Origin: Diphasiastrum complanatum | Lineage: Eukaryota > Streptophyta > Lycopodiopsida > Lycopodiales > Lycopodiaceae | Direction: 5' to 3' | NCBI GenBank assembly: GCA_029204225.1 | Contig: CM055095.1 | Location: 56,115,591 to 56,179,590, forward strand | Length of the DNA stretch: 64,000 nucleotides | Part shown: positions 31,341-41,852 of the stretch, piece by piece | How positions within the stretch are numbered: position 1 is the stretch's first letter | Layout of the letters: each line of letters starts with the position of its first letter | Notes under the pieces: generated by a model | What the model saw: the letters and a program-made list of their open reading frames with translations, nothing else | The model's database searches: none | Told to the model about the DNA's origin: nothing | Position numbers and translations under genes: made by a program

Positions 31341-32690
31341 CTATCCATCCTCTCTACCCCACTGCTCACTAATCACTCTCTGCTCTATCTCTCATTCTCC
31401 CCAGCACGAAGTCCGCCTTCTCCTCCAGCTTCCCTACCCCATCCGCTATCGTATACCTCCTCATCAATCCCAGGCCTATGTTGCTCACGTCTCTCGTCTT
31501 CTGGACCACTTTCCTTCCTCCTCCGATGGCACTACCCAAGGCTCCCTCTTGACACACACCCTTACTACCGTCGCTCATGCCATTGCACCCCCTCGCCACT
31601 TCTCTTCTCATCGTCGTACCCATAATAAATGGTATGACAACAACTGTTCTTTCTTCCAGAAATATGTCGAGTTTCTCAAACTCTCCAATTCTACTCTTTC
31701 TTTTTCCCATAGTTCCCGTGGACCGTGGACGGTTCACCACAGTTCTTGGAACCGTACGGTTCACAAAATTTGGTTCCAAGAACCGTGGTGAACTGTGGAT
31801 TAATTAATTATTTATTTTTTATTTTTTTACCATGGATTTTGGGGGACAAAAGCCCCAAAAATATTAATTTAATTAATTGCATGAACCGTACCACGGTTCA
31901 TGGACTGTGGACGGCTCACCATAGTTCTTGAAACCGTACGGTTCACAAAATTTGGTTCCAAGAACCGTGGTGAACTATGGATTAATTAATTAATAATTTT
32001 TTATTTTTTTACCATGGCTTTTGGAGGAAAAAACCCCCAAAAAAATTAATTTAATTAATTGCATGAACCGTACCACAGTTCATGAACCGTGGTATGGTTC
32101 ACTCCACGGTTCCCAAGACCCACAGTTCTTAGAACCGTGGGTTCTATGCTTCTTCCATGAAAAAGAAGCTTCAATACCTTCTCCATAAAAAGATAGCGGC
32201 CTATTTCTCTTCCTGTTCCTCCTACCTCCTTTGCTCCCTCCACTGTGCTTCCTCGGTTGGTCTTTAAGATCTTTCTTCATAAGACCCTATCCATTACAAC
32301 CATCCCTCTTCAATCCTGGGTTGATTATGCAACCAACCTAATACAACTGCTCACCCTTCCATCTCTCTTTCTTCTTGTCCTACCCATTATGACTTCTTTG
32401 CTCATGACATGGTTGAAGCCATCATCTGCAAACTCAAGAACAATTGTACGTCTGACATTGACCTCCTTTCAGCCTGGTTACCCAACTTCCCTCCCCTTTC
32501 CTGGCCCGCTGTTTCAACCGCTTTGTCGTTGATGGTTTTCCCATACCTTGGGCCACCAATCTCCTTCACCCCATTCTTAAAGAAGGCAATGCCATGAATG
32601 TCCACAACTATCGCACTATTATAATCGGTCATACCATGGCCAATTTGTACACCACTAAAATTAAAGTCTTGGCATGGTAATTATGTAACA
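31341..32690 (+). pseudogene. Decayed LINE (non-LTR retrotransposon) fragment
   Basis: Plus-strand frames carry remnants of a LINE ORF2. At about 31390-31710 there is sequence with RTHNKWYDNNCSFFQKYVEF, typical of the linker between endonuclease and RT. At about 32410-32665 there is VEAIICKLKNNCTSDIDLLS, then in another frame GFPIPWATNLLHPILKEGN and VHNYRTIIIGHTMANLY, matching the start of LINE RT ('P.FK.G....NYR.I......KLY'). Frameshifts separate these blocks and a 182 bp foldback repeat interrupts them. The catalytic FADD part lies beyond the end and is absent. Confidence 0.65.
31714..32110. repeat. 182 bp tandem repeat built on a strong foldback
   Basis: Two full units (from about 31714 and 31896) and a partial third. 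Each holds a hairpin whose arms start GTTCACCACAGTTCTTGG and end CCAAGAACCGTGGTGAAC (31732-31753 with 31772-31793; 31914-31935 with 31954-31975), an ACCGTACGGT palindrome, and an AT stretch TTAATTAATTA. The block sits inside the dead LINE, so it was inserted there or amplified after insertion. It resembles a tandemised MITE. Confidence 0.75.
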
Positions 32691-33350
32691 ACCCGGGTAA
32701 TTAAAGTGTCTAGAAAGTCCTTTAGGATCCTTTAGAGCAAGTCAAAAGTCTAGCTATAATGAACTCCATGGTATGTGAGCCTTCTTGCATGATGATGCCA
32801 ATCATACCTAGAAGTTTCCTAGAGTACATTTGTGAGATTTGCTTGAGCCTACATGAAATTCGTAGCCTCCATTTTAGTCAAATATGACACAATTTTTGAT
32901 CAAAGTATGTAGTAGACAACCTAGGGTTCTAGCATGGAAACCTATTTGAATTTGCATGGGCCCTAGACCCCATGCTTTCTAAGCATGGGAAAAAGACTTG
33001 GCATGGTAATTAGCCATTGCATGAAGATCTTTTGCTTTACCATGATTTAGCTTTAACTTTTGCTTTAGCATGATTTTGCTTTAACCTACAAAAATTCTCA
33101 CTTGTTGTCAAATTGATGTTGGTAACATGCAAAATGTACTTTGTTTCACTAATTAGATTTTTTTTCGCTCTGCATATATTGGTTATATGAATGGGAGGAT
33201 GTCGAGTGTTTTAATTCTTTTTGGGCTTTGGGCTTGTGCAGGTCTACTATCATGGAAGTTGATTACAGAACAGTATGGGAGTATTTTTGGGTTTGTGTGA
33301 TATTTTGTAAAGTTTATATTAGCTGACCTAACAATATCGATTTTTTTAAC
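32690..33350. other. Gene-free stretch
   Basis: It begins with TGTAACAACCCGGG, a sequence often found at LTR starts, but no partner LTR is seen. A short duplication of TTTTGCTTTAGCATGATTT type lies near 33030-33085. Confidence 0.4.
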
Positions 33351-33352
33351 AG

Positions 33353-33587
33353 GTTGTATTAGAAGTGGACTATATTTTAGATGGCCATGGTTTCAAATGT
33401 ATAGTTCATGATCGTATATTCAAGAGGAAAAACAATTTTAATCAACACTTGCAGGTACAACACGGATGCTTCATTGAAGCACAACCCGTGGGGCGAAAGT
33501 CCGAAGTGTCTCCTTCTACTAGAGGGAGAAAGCGCAAGGAGGTAATGGCAAAGTACAGGGAGAAAATAAAACAAAATCTTCCTATAG
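33353..33587 (+). CDS. Zinc-finger-like exon
   Basis: An acceptor (TTTTTTTAACAG) at 33352 opens a frame VVLEVDYILDGHGFKCIVHD that runs to a donor (ATAG|GTAAGC) at 33587/33588. It contains a finger with C-X2-H-X12-H-X4-H spacing (CIVH...HLQVQH, about 33402-33462), where a classical C2H2 finger would have a second Cys. A basic patch follows (RGRKRKEVMAKYREKIK). The phase-1 donor joins in frame to the exon at 33762. Upstream exons are not identified. It may be a transcription-factor-like gene or a fragment of one. Confidence 0.4.
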
Positions 33588-33761
33588 GTAAGCATTTTTT
33601 TTTATTGTAGAATGAGGTAATTTTTTATGTAGTTTTAAACATTTTTATTTATAAATTCCTTCATAGATTCGAGATTTCGTCTTTATGAGTTATGATGACC
33701 AATCAAGAGTTTGAATATTTATAACATGTGCTACTTGTTATATATGTTTTCTTCGTCGCAG

Positions 33762-33806
33762 TGATGGATCAACCACATCGACATCACGACCAGCAGCGAG
33801 AGGATC
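33762..33806 (+). CDS. Second small exon of the zinc-finger-like gene
   Basis: A TTCGTCGCAG acceptor and a GATC|GTGAGT donor delimit 45 bp. Joined in phase to the previous exon it reads VMDQPHRHHDQQRED, rich in His and Gln. The downstream continuation is not identified. Confidence 0.35.
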
Positions 33807-33809
33807 GTG

Positions 33810-36800
33810 AGTACATTGCACTCTAGTTAAATTCCATTACAAACGCATTTATGATGGCATGTCCTTCATTTGTCTTTTGTAGCCATGTTTGTACAAATAC
33901 AAAGGAATCGGTGACAACACATATATGTTATACATATACTAGATCTTTTTCGATCCCTTACCTATGAAATAATTTTGATAAAGAAGGCTTATTTATAGTA
34001 AATCACTTATATTAAATACACTTGTTTTTTCGATAGTTCGGATTTGACTATTAGGTCACCCTCTCTTATTCGGCCATCCTCGATTGTTCGGCCATCTTAT
34101 TCAGCCATCCTCGATAGTTCGACCATCTCGAACCATCTGTTCAAATTCGATGATTCGGCCATCCTCAAACAATCGGCCGCAATTCGACTATCAACGGATC
34201 ATACATACGTCACAATCGGACAAAAATCAAATATCATCCGAAGGCAACCTCTAACAGCACGTAGTGCCTTATTCCTATTTGTAAAGTACAGATTAACTAT
34301 TCTTTTAATTAGTTAGCCATGTGTATATATCCAACAACTTACCAGTTGCTCGGTTAGCTAAATCATCGATTCATTATGATCAATCGACCCTCTATAGCGC
34401 AATTCTTCTAGTCCTCCTCTCTGTTATCACAGAGTATTGTTCTAGGAAGAACGCGATTCTATCTACATTCAAACTGTATCTTTTACATGACTAAATAATC
34501 TTTGTTCTAGTAATCTAGGTTGTGTATGTTGAATGCTTACTTCATTTATATTCATATTGATTCATGTTTGTAGATAAAGATATATGTAGATTAAATTGTC
34601 TTGTATGACTGTCAGCTTCTATCGATTTGTCGCTCTAATCTCCACACCTAATTTGCTTTCTCAAAGCTAAATTTTCCCAGATAGTTCATGCATGGCTATG
34701 AAATCGACTGTCTCGATCTAGTGACTTTGAAACTGTGATCAAGTATTGCAGACTTCGAACTATCGAAGTTGTTTAGAATCTAATAGACGTAGTTGCATGC
34801 ACTGAGGATTCTGCTCGCTTCTCACTGTCGCGGCGCAAATTGTTTCGGATTCCAACAGTGGTCTCTTGACTTTTCCTCAATGGAATGGAAGGTGCTCAAC
34901 ACCTTCCTTTGAGACTATTCCATATGGGTTGTAAATTGAGTGTCTTGTCTCCTTCAATTTCCACTCTCCTTGTGACACCTCATCCATAAGTGTCTTTCTC
35001 TTTTAAGACTCTTTGCCACCTTAGTTTACAAGTGGGATTAGACTTTTCTTACCTTTAACTCAAGACTCGAGATACATATCTCTTTTTTAAAGTATGGTCT
35101 ATAATTTTGCTTTTCTTCAAAGTTCAAAGATGAGATGATTTTATTCATCTCTCTTCTCGCTACTTGTGCACCCCTCGTTTCTACAACCAATTCTTCCAAA
35201 AATTTGGGTCACAAAATCCCGTAACATGTGCTAGATATACTGATATTTCTGGGGAGAAGTGTCATGCTGCATGCATTTTATGATTAATACTCTCACAAGG
35301 GGAGTGTTAACATTAAATAATCTTTCAAGTCCATTCATCGAGAAAATAGAGTCGTAAGGTAGGTATTTTGATCTTAGAAAGTGAGTCATGGTTACCATTC
35401 AAGAGTTCTAACCTTTATATGAATTGCACCATCAGCAGCCGGACCATCATTAGCAACAATATCAACAACAATATCAACATCACTAGCACCAACACCAACA
35501 CTGACACGATTAGCAACATCAGAACAGGACCAGCAACAACCTTTCCACCTCCTCCACGATCTATAATCTCTACTATTTAGATGTTACAGACTGTAGGAGA
35601 TTGTAGTGTAGGTTCTCTTCTTAATCTAACAAGTCAGAATACCAACCAATTCGTGATGATATGTACTTTATTTGTCTTATGTACCCATGTTTGTCTTGTG
35701 TCTTGGTAGAGCTCTTTTTTTCTTTTCTTTCTATTAAGTTAAATGGAGGTTTTAACGTATCAATATCCTTTAATTTTTTGCCAGAATGAGTAGAGGCTAC
35801 AATTGGTCTACAAGAAAGAAGACCAATTAATAAAAAAGAGTTGTTTATATTAACTACTATAGAATTGAATATATATGACTTAATAAGGCTCCATGTACAA
35901 CATTCTTATTGTTTATATGGGCCTTTTCTAATCTAGTAGTGATGGAAACACTCTCTAGAGAGGTACTTAGTCAAAACCAGTCAATCCCATATGCTTTGTG
36001 CATATGTTAGTAAGAGGAAAACATTTAAGAAGAGTATCTTCCACTTTTGCATGCAACAGTTCTAAACAATCCCCTATAAGGTATAATTGATTCATGTTTA
36101 ATGTATGGAGCCACGAAAAGAAAGAAAAATTTCATAGAGTCGAAGCGGTCTTTAGGAAATGGAAGTTATGATAATGATGAAAAATATATATGTGTGCGAC
36201 AAGGTCAAGCAAGGGCCCAAACAACAAGCGGAATAGACTTGCAGAGAGATTACCTTTGAAGAAGGTGATGGGGGTCTTGGGTATTAATTACTCAAGGGCC
36301 CTGATAGTTTGGTAAGTACACTTTTCCTCTCCTCAAGGAGAGGGCCTATGCATCTAGAGGTTATATATTTACCCCATATCTTCACATCACAAACTAATGT
36401 TTTTTGTTATTTGAGGCCATTCATATGGGTGATATCATCCTCTTTCTACGGATAGACCATAGTCAAAAGTTAACTATTCGGAGTTAAAGCGAGGTGGCTT
36501 GTCTTCATAGGGATGCTCAAACATATTTTGTAAAGTCAATAGAAATCATTTGGATGCATTTTATGGCTTCAGATTCTCACCATACAGTTTGGCTTCAATG
36601 AAAATATATTCTTGGTTGTAGGCTAGTTTGCTTGACAGACGTTCATAAATCTTAGAGGGTTTGTCTTTCCAGAACTTTCAGAAGATATTGTCAGGTGTTA
36701 TAGTTTCAGCTTGTTGGCCAAAAATTTTGCGCCACGTAATTTTGTTGTGTGCCACAAAGTTTTTTATTTATTTGAGAAAAGTTTAGACCTTGAGTTTGTC

Positions 36801-37600
36801 AAGGTTGAAAAAAACACAAAAACATTATATAACTTTTTCAAAGCCAAGGTTATTTTTAATCTTAGAGACCCCTCTAGCATGACGATGGCAATTCCAAATA
36901 CTATTCTACTTTGAGAGCATTTAGCAAGTGCCAATTTGTTGAAGGTCTCTAGTAGTAATTCGCAAGAGGTCCAATAGCTTTTACTCCAAGTTAAGTTGGG
37001 TAATAATTATTTTAGGTGATGGGTCCACTTTTGGATACTAGAATCTCATGCACTTTGCATGAGGGTGAAAATCAAAATCATTGCAAATACCCTGCACGTA
37101 CCAATTGCTTTTTAAAATATATATAAAAAAAAGGCCCTAGAACTAATTCACTACACACCTTTTTGTGGGAGAAGTTATAGGGCCCTCAATTCTCCCTTTT
37201 CTGTAACTCTCTCTCTCTCTCTCTCTCTCTTCTTGGCGCTAGGGTTTGATCCCACTGTACCTAGGGTTTAGCCCATGGCTATTGATGGTGATATATTTTG
37301 ATCTTGGTGATCAATTCTCTTGCAATTGATGTTGATTTGTTGCTTTCATTCACAATTAGCTCGACTTGGATGTGTGAGATCTCTTTTTCAATGTCCTACA
37401 TGCAGACAAATTGTATCTCCGATCTTTTCCAGGATTCATAAATGAGAGATTGTTCCATGTGAAATTCTTAAGGCTTAGCTAGAAGAAAGGGTTAGTTTTT
37501 CAGCATGTTTGTTCAGGCTATACTTAACATTTTCATCAGAATAAATGATTTAAATTTTGTTATCTGAACTGAGATTCTTTGTTTTTATTTTGCATTTTTT
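33810..37600. other. Long gene-free stretch
   Basis: 3.8 kb without recognised genes. A short repeated TTCGGCCATCCTCGAT motif lies near 34060-34165. AAC/ATC-rich low-complexity sequence lies at 35430-35530. The rest is AT-rich. Confidence 0.45.
37207..37275 (+). promoter_or_regulatory. 5'-UTR-like (CT)n tract with two AGGGTTT boxes
   Basis: A (CT)12 run is followed by CTAGGGTTTGATC and CTAGGGTTTAGCC, motifs frequent in plant promoters and leaders of housekeeping genes. It lies 330 bp upstream of the NRPD1-like pseudogene, although the exon that follows is from mid-protein. Function inferred from composition only. Confidence 0.35.
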
Positions 37601-37609
37601 GTTGTTCAG

Positions 37610-39190
37610 GATAGTTCCACTCGAGCACTTGGAAACCTCTTGAATAAAGTTCAGACACTGAAAAGTGCAATAGATGAGAAGCAGTTCTTTCACATGGCAC
37701 GTGGGAACTCCAAGCCTTAGTGATGCGCTACCTTCAGACAAACCTGGTAAGTACTGGTACATGTTTTCAAGCAACGTGATCAATTTGTGTTTCAGAACAA
37801 AGTTTTATGTATCTTTGCAACTTCCAGTGCTCTTTAATGGGGAAATATTTGCACTTTCCTGGTATGCAGCTTGTTGATGAAGAGGGGGAAAGTGGAGATT
37901 CCCGCAAGGCTGGTTCAGGTGCACCACTCAAATGGTTTAGGAAAACAGTGCTAGGAAAACGCTCAAACTATTCTAGCCGTGCTGTTATAAGTGGTGATCC
38001 ATACATCTTGTTAGAAGATATTGATATCCCATACGCAGTTGCTCAGACATAGACAATACCAGTTGTTAACAGATTCAACCTCTGTAAACTTCTGCAATGT
38101 GTTCGTCCTCATGGTAAATACCTCAAAACAGGTGCCGCTGCTGTTGTTCGAGAAGGTAACAAATTTAACTTGACTGGAAGTGAAAAGGATTGGAGTTTGA
38201 AACTTGGAGATATTGTTCACAGGAGACTCAAGGATGGAGATTTGGTTTTAGTTAATAGGACTCCCACTGTACACAAGCACTCTTTGATTGCTTTTCAAGT
38301 GAGAATCCACAATCGATAGAAGCATGGGCTGAACTTTCAGAACTAATGACTATTCCTCAACAGTTGATATCTTCACAGGGAAGGCAGCCTATTATTAGGC
38401 TTACTCAAGATTCCCTCCTTGCTGCACACTGTGTGACCAATAACCATATTTTTTTATCTAAACATGAAATGGATCAATTGCAAATGTGGTGTACAACACC
38501 AATGCCCATTCCATTCCACCAATGCCCAATGCCTTGTGGATGTGGACCACTGTGGACGGGAAAGCAACTGTTTATTTACCAAGCAAGGTAAATTATGTTA
38601 ACATTAATAAAGGGACTGTTGTTTCAGATGGTGAGCTCTTGGTCTGTGAAGGAGGATCAGCCTGGCTTCAGAGCTCTACTGATAGCCTTCTTTATCAGAT
38701 ATTCAAGCAAGAAGGACCTCACTATGCCTTGCAACATTTAAATCAGGCCCAATTAATCTTGCATGAATGGCTTTGTTTGCATGGTTTTAGCATAGGATTG
38801 TCTGATTTCTATCTATCTATAGATGCTTATTCAAGAAGTAAGCTTCTAGAGGAGGTAAGGTATGGCATGGAAGAAGCAAAAAGGGCTTTTTCAAGACAGC
38901 AATTTATATCTGATGCTGATAATCAGAAAAATCTGGTTTGTTGGAAGTTCAAGGAAATCTGGAGCAACAGCATCACCTTTGCAATCTGAAATAATGGTAT
39001 ATTTAGACCCAAAGGATTGCAGAAGTCTTGAGAAAATCAAAAGTTTGCAGCCATTTGCTATGGATGGTTTTCAGAGAGTTTTCAATGACATTGAAAAGGT
39101 CATAACACGCCACATTTCTAGCAACAATTCCTTATTCAGAATGGTAAGAGCTGGTAGTAAGGGATTTGTGGCAAAGATAACCTCTGTTCC
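37610..39190 (+). pseudogene. NRPD1: RNA polymerase IV largest-subunit pseudogene (NRPD1-like)
   Basis: The family protein is the catalytic subunit of plant Pol IV, which makes siRNA precursors in RNA-directed DNA methylation. An exon at 37610-37747 ends in a GTAAGT donor; the next starts after TATGCAG at 37870. Blocks in order: WFRKTVLGKRSNYSSRAVIS and GDPYILLEDIDIPYAVAQT (37930-38049), an in-frame TAG at 38050, LGDIVHRRLKDGDLVLVNRT and VHKHSLIAFQVRIHN (to about 38312). Next come LTQDSLLAAHCV and LQMWCT (38395-38490), WTGKQLF (38555), FSIGLSDFYLSIDAYSR (38800-38840) and NNSLFRMVRAGSKGF (39124-39170). The VHRR motif and the later blocks fit Pol IV/V, closest in my reading to NRPD1. The block that should hold the metal-binding D-F-D-G-D is deleted at about 38313, where the reading jumps directly to sequence downstream of it. 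Frameshifts occur near 37690, 38313 and 38575. N-terminal clamp and C-terminal parts are absent. Clearly dead. Confidence 0.85.
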
Positions 39191-41075
39191 GCATTGATCC
39201 GCATTTGGTTGCTATCTTCCACTATGACAACATTCCACTATGACAGGGACGTAGGGCATCATCCTCCAAACAAAGCAAACATGCAGATGTTTATGCATCT
39301 TCCTCTTTCTCTTCCGATCCTGGGTGTAATACAGCATTATGCCTCCGTGAGGATGAACCAAATCCAGTATCTGCAAACCCCTTAAAAAACGCAGACCAAT
39401 GCTGGCAGTTTGCAATTCCTCTAGAAGCTAACAGATTTCACTTCCTCTAGAAGCTGACAGAGATCACCCTTACTGCAACCCGTTACACAACAATCTTCCG
39501 CTTCGCCCCCCTCAAGTGCACTTGCTACAACCAAATTGCAAAATAAACCAGAACTTTCGTCCAAACAACTATCAAAGCAGGGAGTATTTATAAACAATTT
39601 TTATGACTGTCAGATCGCTTCAAGACTCCACCAGGCACACAACATAAAGCAATTTTTTGTTCATGGAATCTGGACTTCTCATGACTGTATCAATCTTCAG
39701 CACCAAGAATGCCTATGATTACATTTACAATAATCGTAAGAGGTAAAGGTCAAAGGGGACTCCGAGCTTGCAGAACAAACAATTGGTGATCGTTCTCAGA
39801 GATTGATTGAAAAGAAGAGAATACGACGGATCGAAAATTGCAAGCTCCACTTTCTCCACTGATTTGAGGCTGAGAGCACCCAAGCCAATTGATTACCTGG
39901 ATCAGGTGATGATTAGAAGCAATGGGCTCATGTCATGATATAGGATCGTAATCATAAATAATAATCGAGAGCTGAGCTCAGTGCGCTGGCGTGGGCCGCT
40001 ACTATGCATTCCTCAGCTATCATGCATCATTTTCAGCCTATTGTGCATCATTTTAAGCTTAACGGGCAGCTCACACGGAAACCACTTTTCTTTTAGTAAT
40101 AGATAGATAGATAGATAAGGTGAGCCCGAGTGACGAGATGGACGCCAATGTCAAATTCAAAGTACGACACATATCATCAATATTTTACTATTAGATATAT
40201 GGGGTGAGGAGCACAACTAGGCTTGGCATTTGCAAGCTGTAGTGCACGTCCCTAGCCTATTTGCACTATTTGCACGTCAAAGAATGACAAATTTTTGAGT
40301 TGCATGTCACTTGAAGTGCAAAATCAAAATTTGCAAGTCCCCGTTCTTTGTTAATATACCATCAATCTTTTAAAAGTTCTACGAATCATAGAAAAGTGAA
40401 AGGCAAAAAATATTGACGTAATGAGTCCATTTATATGTGTTCATGTATACATGAGAGTTCCTTGACATATTGACCCTTCCAAATTTCTCTGGGATAGATC
40501 AGTGTTAAGGTTTTTTCCTAGATAGAAAGAACTCTAAGATAGAGTATAGTTCACACTTACCTTTTGATATAGATTAACTTTTGATTGTTTTATGGCTTAG
40601 GAGCTGAACATTGACCTTTTAAATCTAACAAATACAGAATCTCTTTTATTTCAGAGAAATCCAGGTCCACGATCATGGTCGACAGCAGTAGCTGGCCAAA
40701 TTCTTTCCAGGCCCTCTTGACATGAGGTCCATAGCCTCTTATCCGTTTATCAACTCGAAGCAATTTTTCTTTCTCCATTGACACTCCCTCTCTACTTTCA
40801 CAGTCCTCTTGCGGTTTCACTTCCATATTGACTAGCAAGAGTGGAAACTGATCTTTGCATATTTTTTCAACTCGTGTGAGGTCAGGCGAACAGACTTTCT
40901 AGAGGCGAAGTGGCTTTGTGATTGTGAGGACTAATAGATTCTAGATTAGGTTTTGGCATGGCTTCCAAATGTGCAATGGTAAATGTGCAATAGTGCCCTT
41001 CTCAAAATGTGGCCAATAGGTTTTGATTAGAGTTCGCCGTTCGACCTTCGCTTCGTGACAAAGTTGTAGGAATTC
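39190..41075. other. Gene-free stretch
   Basis: No recognisable gene. A (GATA)n run sits at 40099-40118. The minus-strand frame 40590-40838 shows no motif and may lie within the 3' LTR of the Copia element whose LTR starts at 41088. Confidence 0.4.
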
Positions 41076-41113
41076 ACAATTTCTGACACTCCCTCTTGAA
41101 CCTTGCAACTTTG

Positions 41114-41852
41114 TGTTGGAGGATTTGAGGATCCCAAGGAAACCCTAACCCAAGTTAATAGGTGAGAGGGATTTGGCACCCTGCATATGTAAGTCCAACC
41201 CGATGATCACATAGTTATTTGATTAATTAGAAAGTCAATAAAAGGACTTTAGGCCTTTTTGTAGGACCTTTAATGTCGCAGGGCCTAAATGTCAAGTTAG
41301 TGAATAAAGTTGGGTTTCCCTCCAATTTTGATGGTTCCCACATTTTTTGAAATTTGAATAAAAAGAGAGTCAAGACTGGAGCAATAGGATTCAGAGGCCA
41401 AGGTCCTCCTCTCTACTATAAAAGAGACCAAATCGAGTTGCTCCTCATGTTCATTTACTCATTTCAATAAAGCAGACTGGTTCTTTTCAGAAATGGATTG
41501 ATGAATATCCTTGCTCTTCTTCTTTCTTTCTCCATCTCACATGCTTCTTTGGATTTTGTTAATTGTTGGATCTTATTGTTATTGGGATTGTATGTTATTA
41601 TACTCTTTATGAGAGAGGAATAGAGAGAGAGAGAGAGAGAAAGAGTAAGCCATCTTTATTGTGGATCGTAGTGTTAATGAATAGGGTTAATGGTTGTTAG
41701 AGTTAGATGTGAATCCTCCATTCATGTTGAAATCTAAACTAAACTATTGCTCTCATGGGAACGAACCTACTCGTGACAACTAACTTCGTCTCTTTGATGC
41801 TAGATTGACTAGATCTGGGATTCAGGTTAGGCAAGGAAAGCAACCCACTTCA
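41114..41852 (+). repeat. 5' LTR of the nested element
   Basis: 739 bp, paired with 43893-44641; contains a (GA)n run near 41622-41641. Confidence 0.88.
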
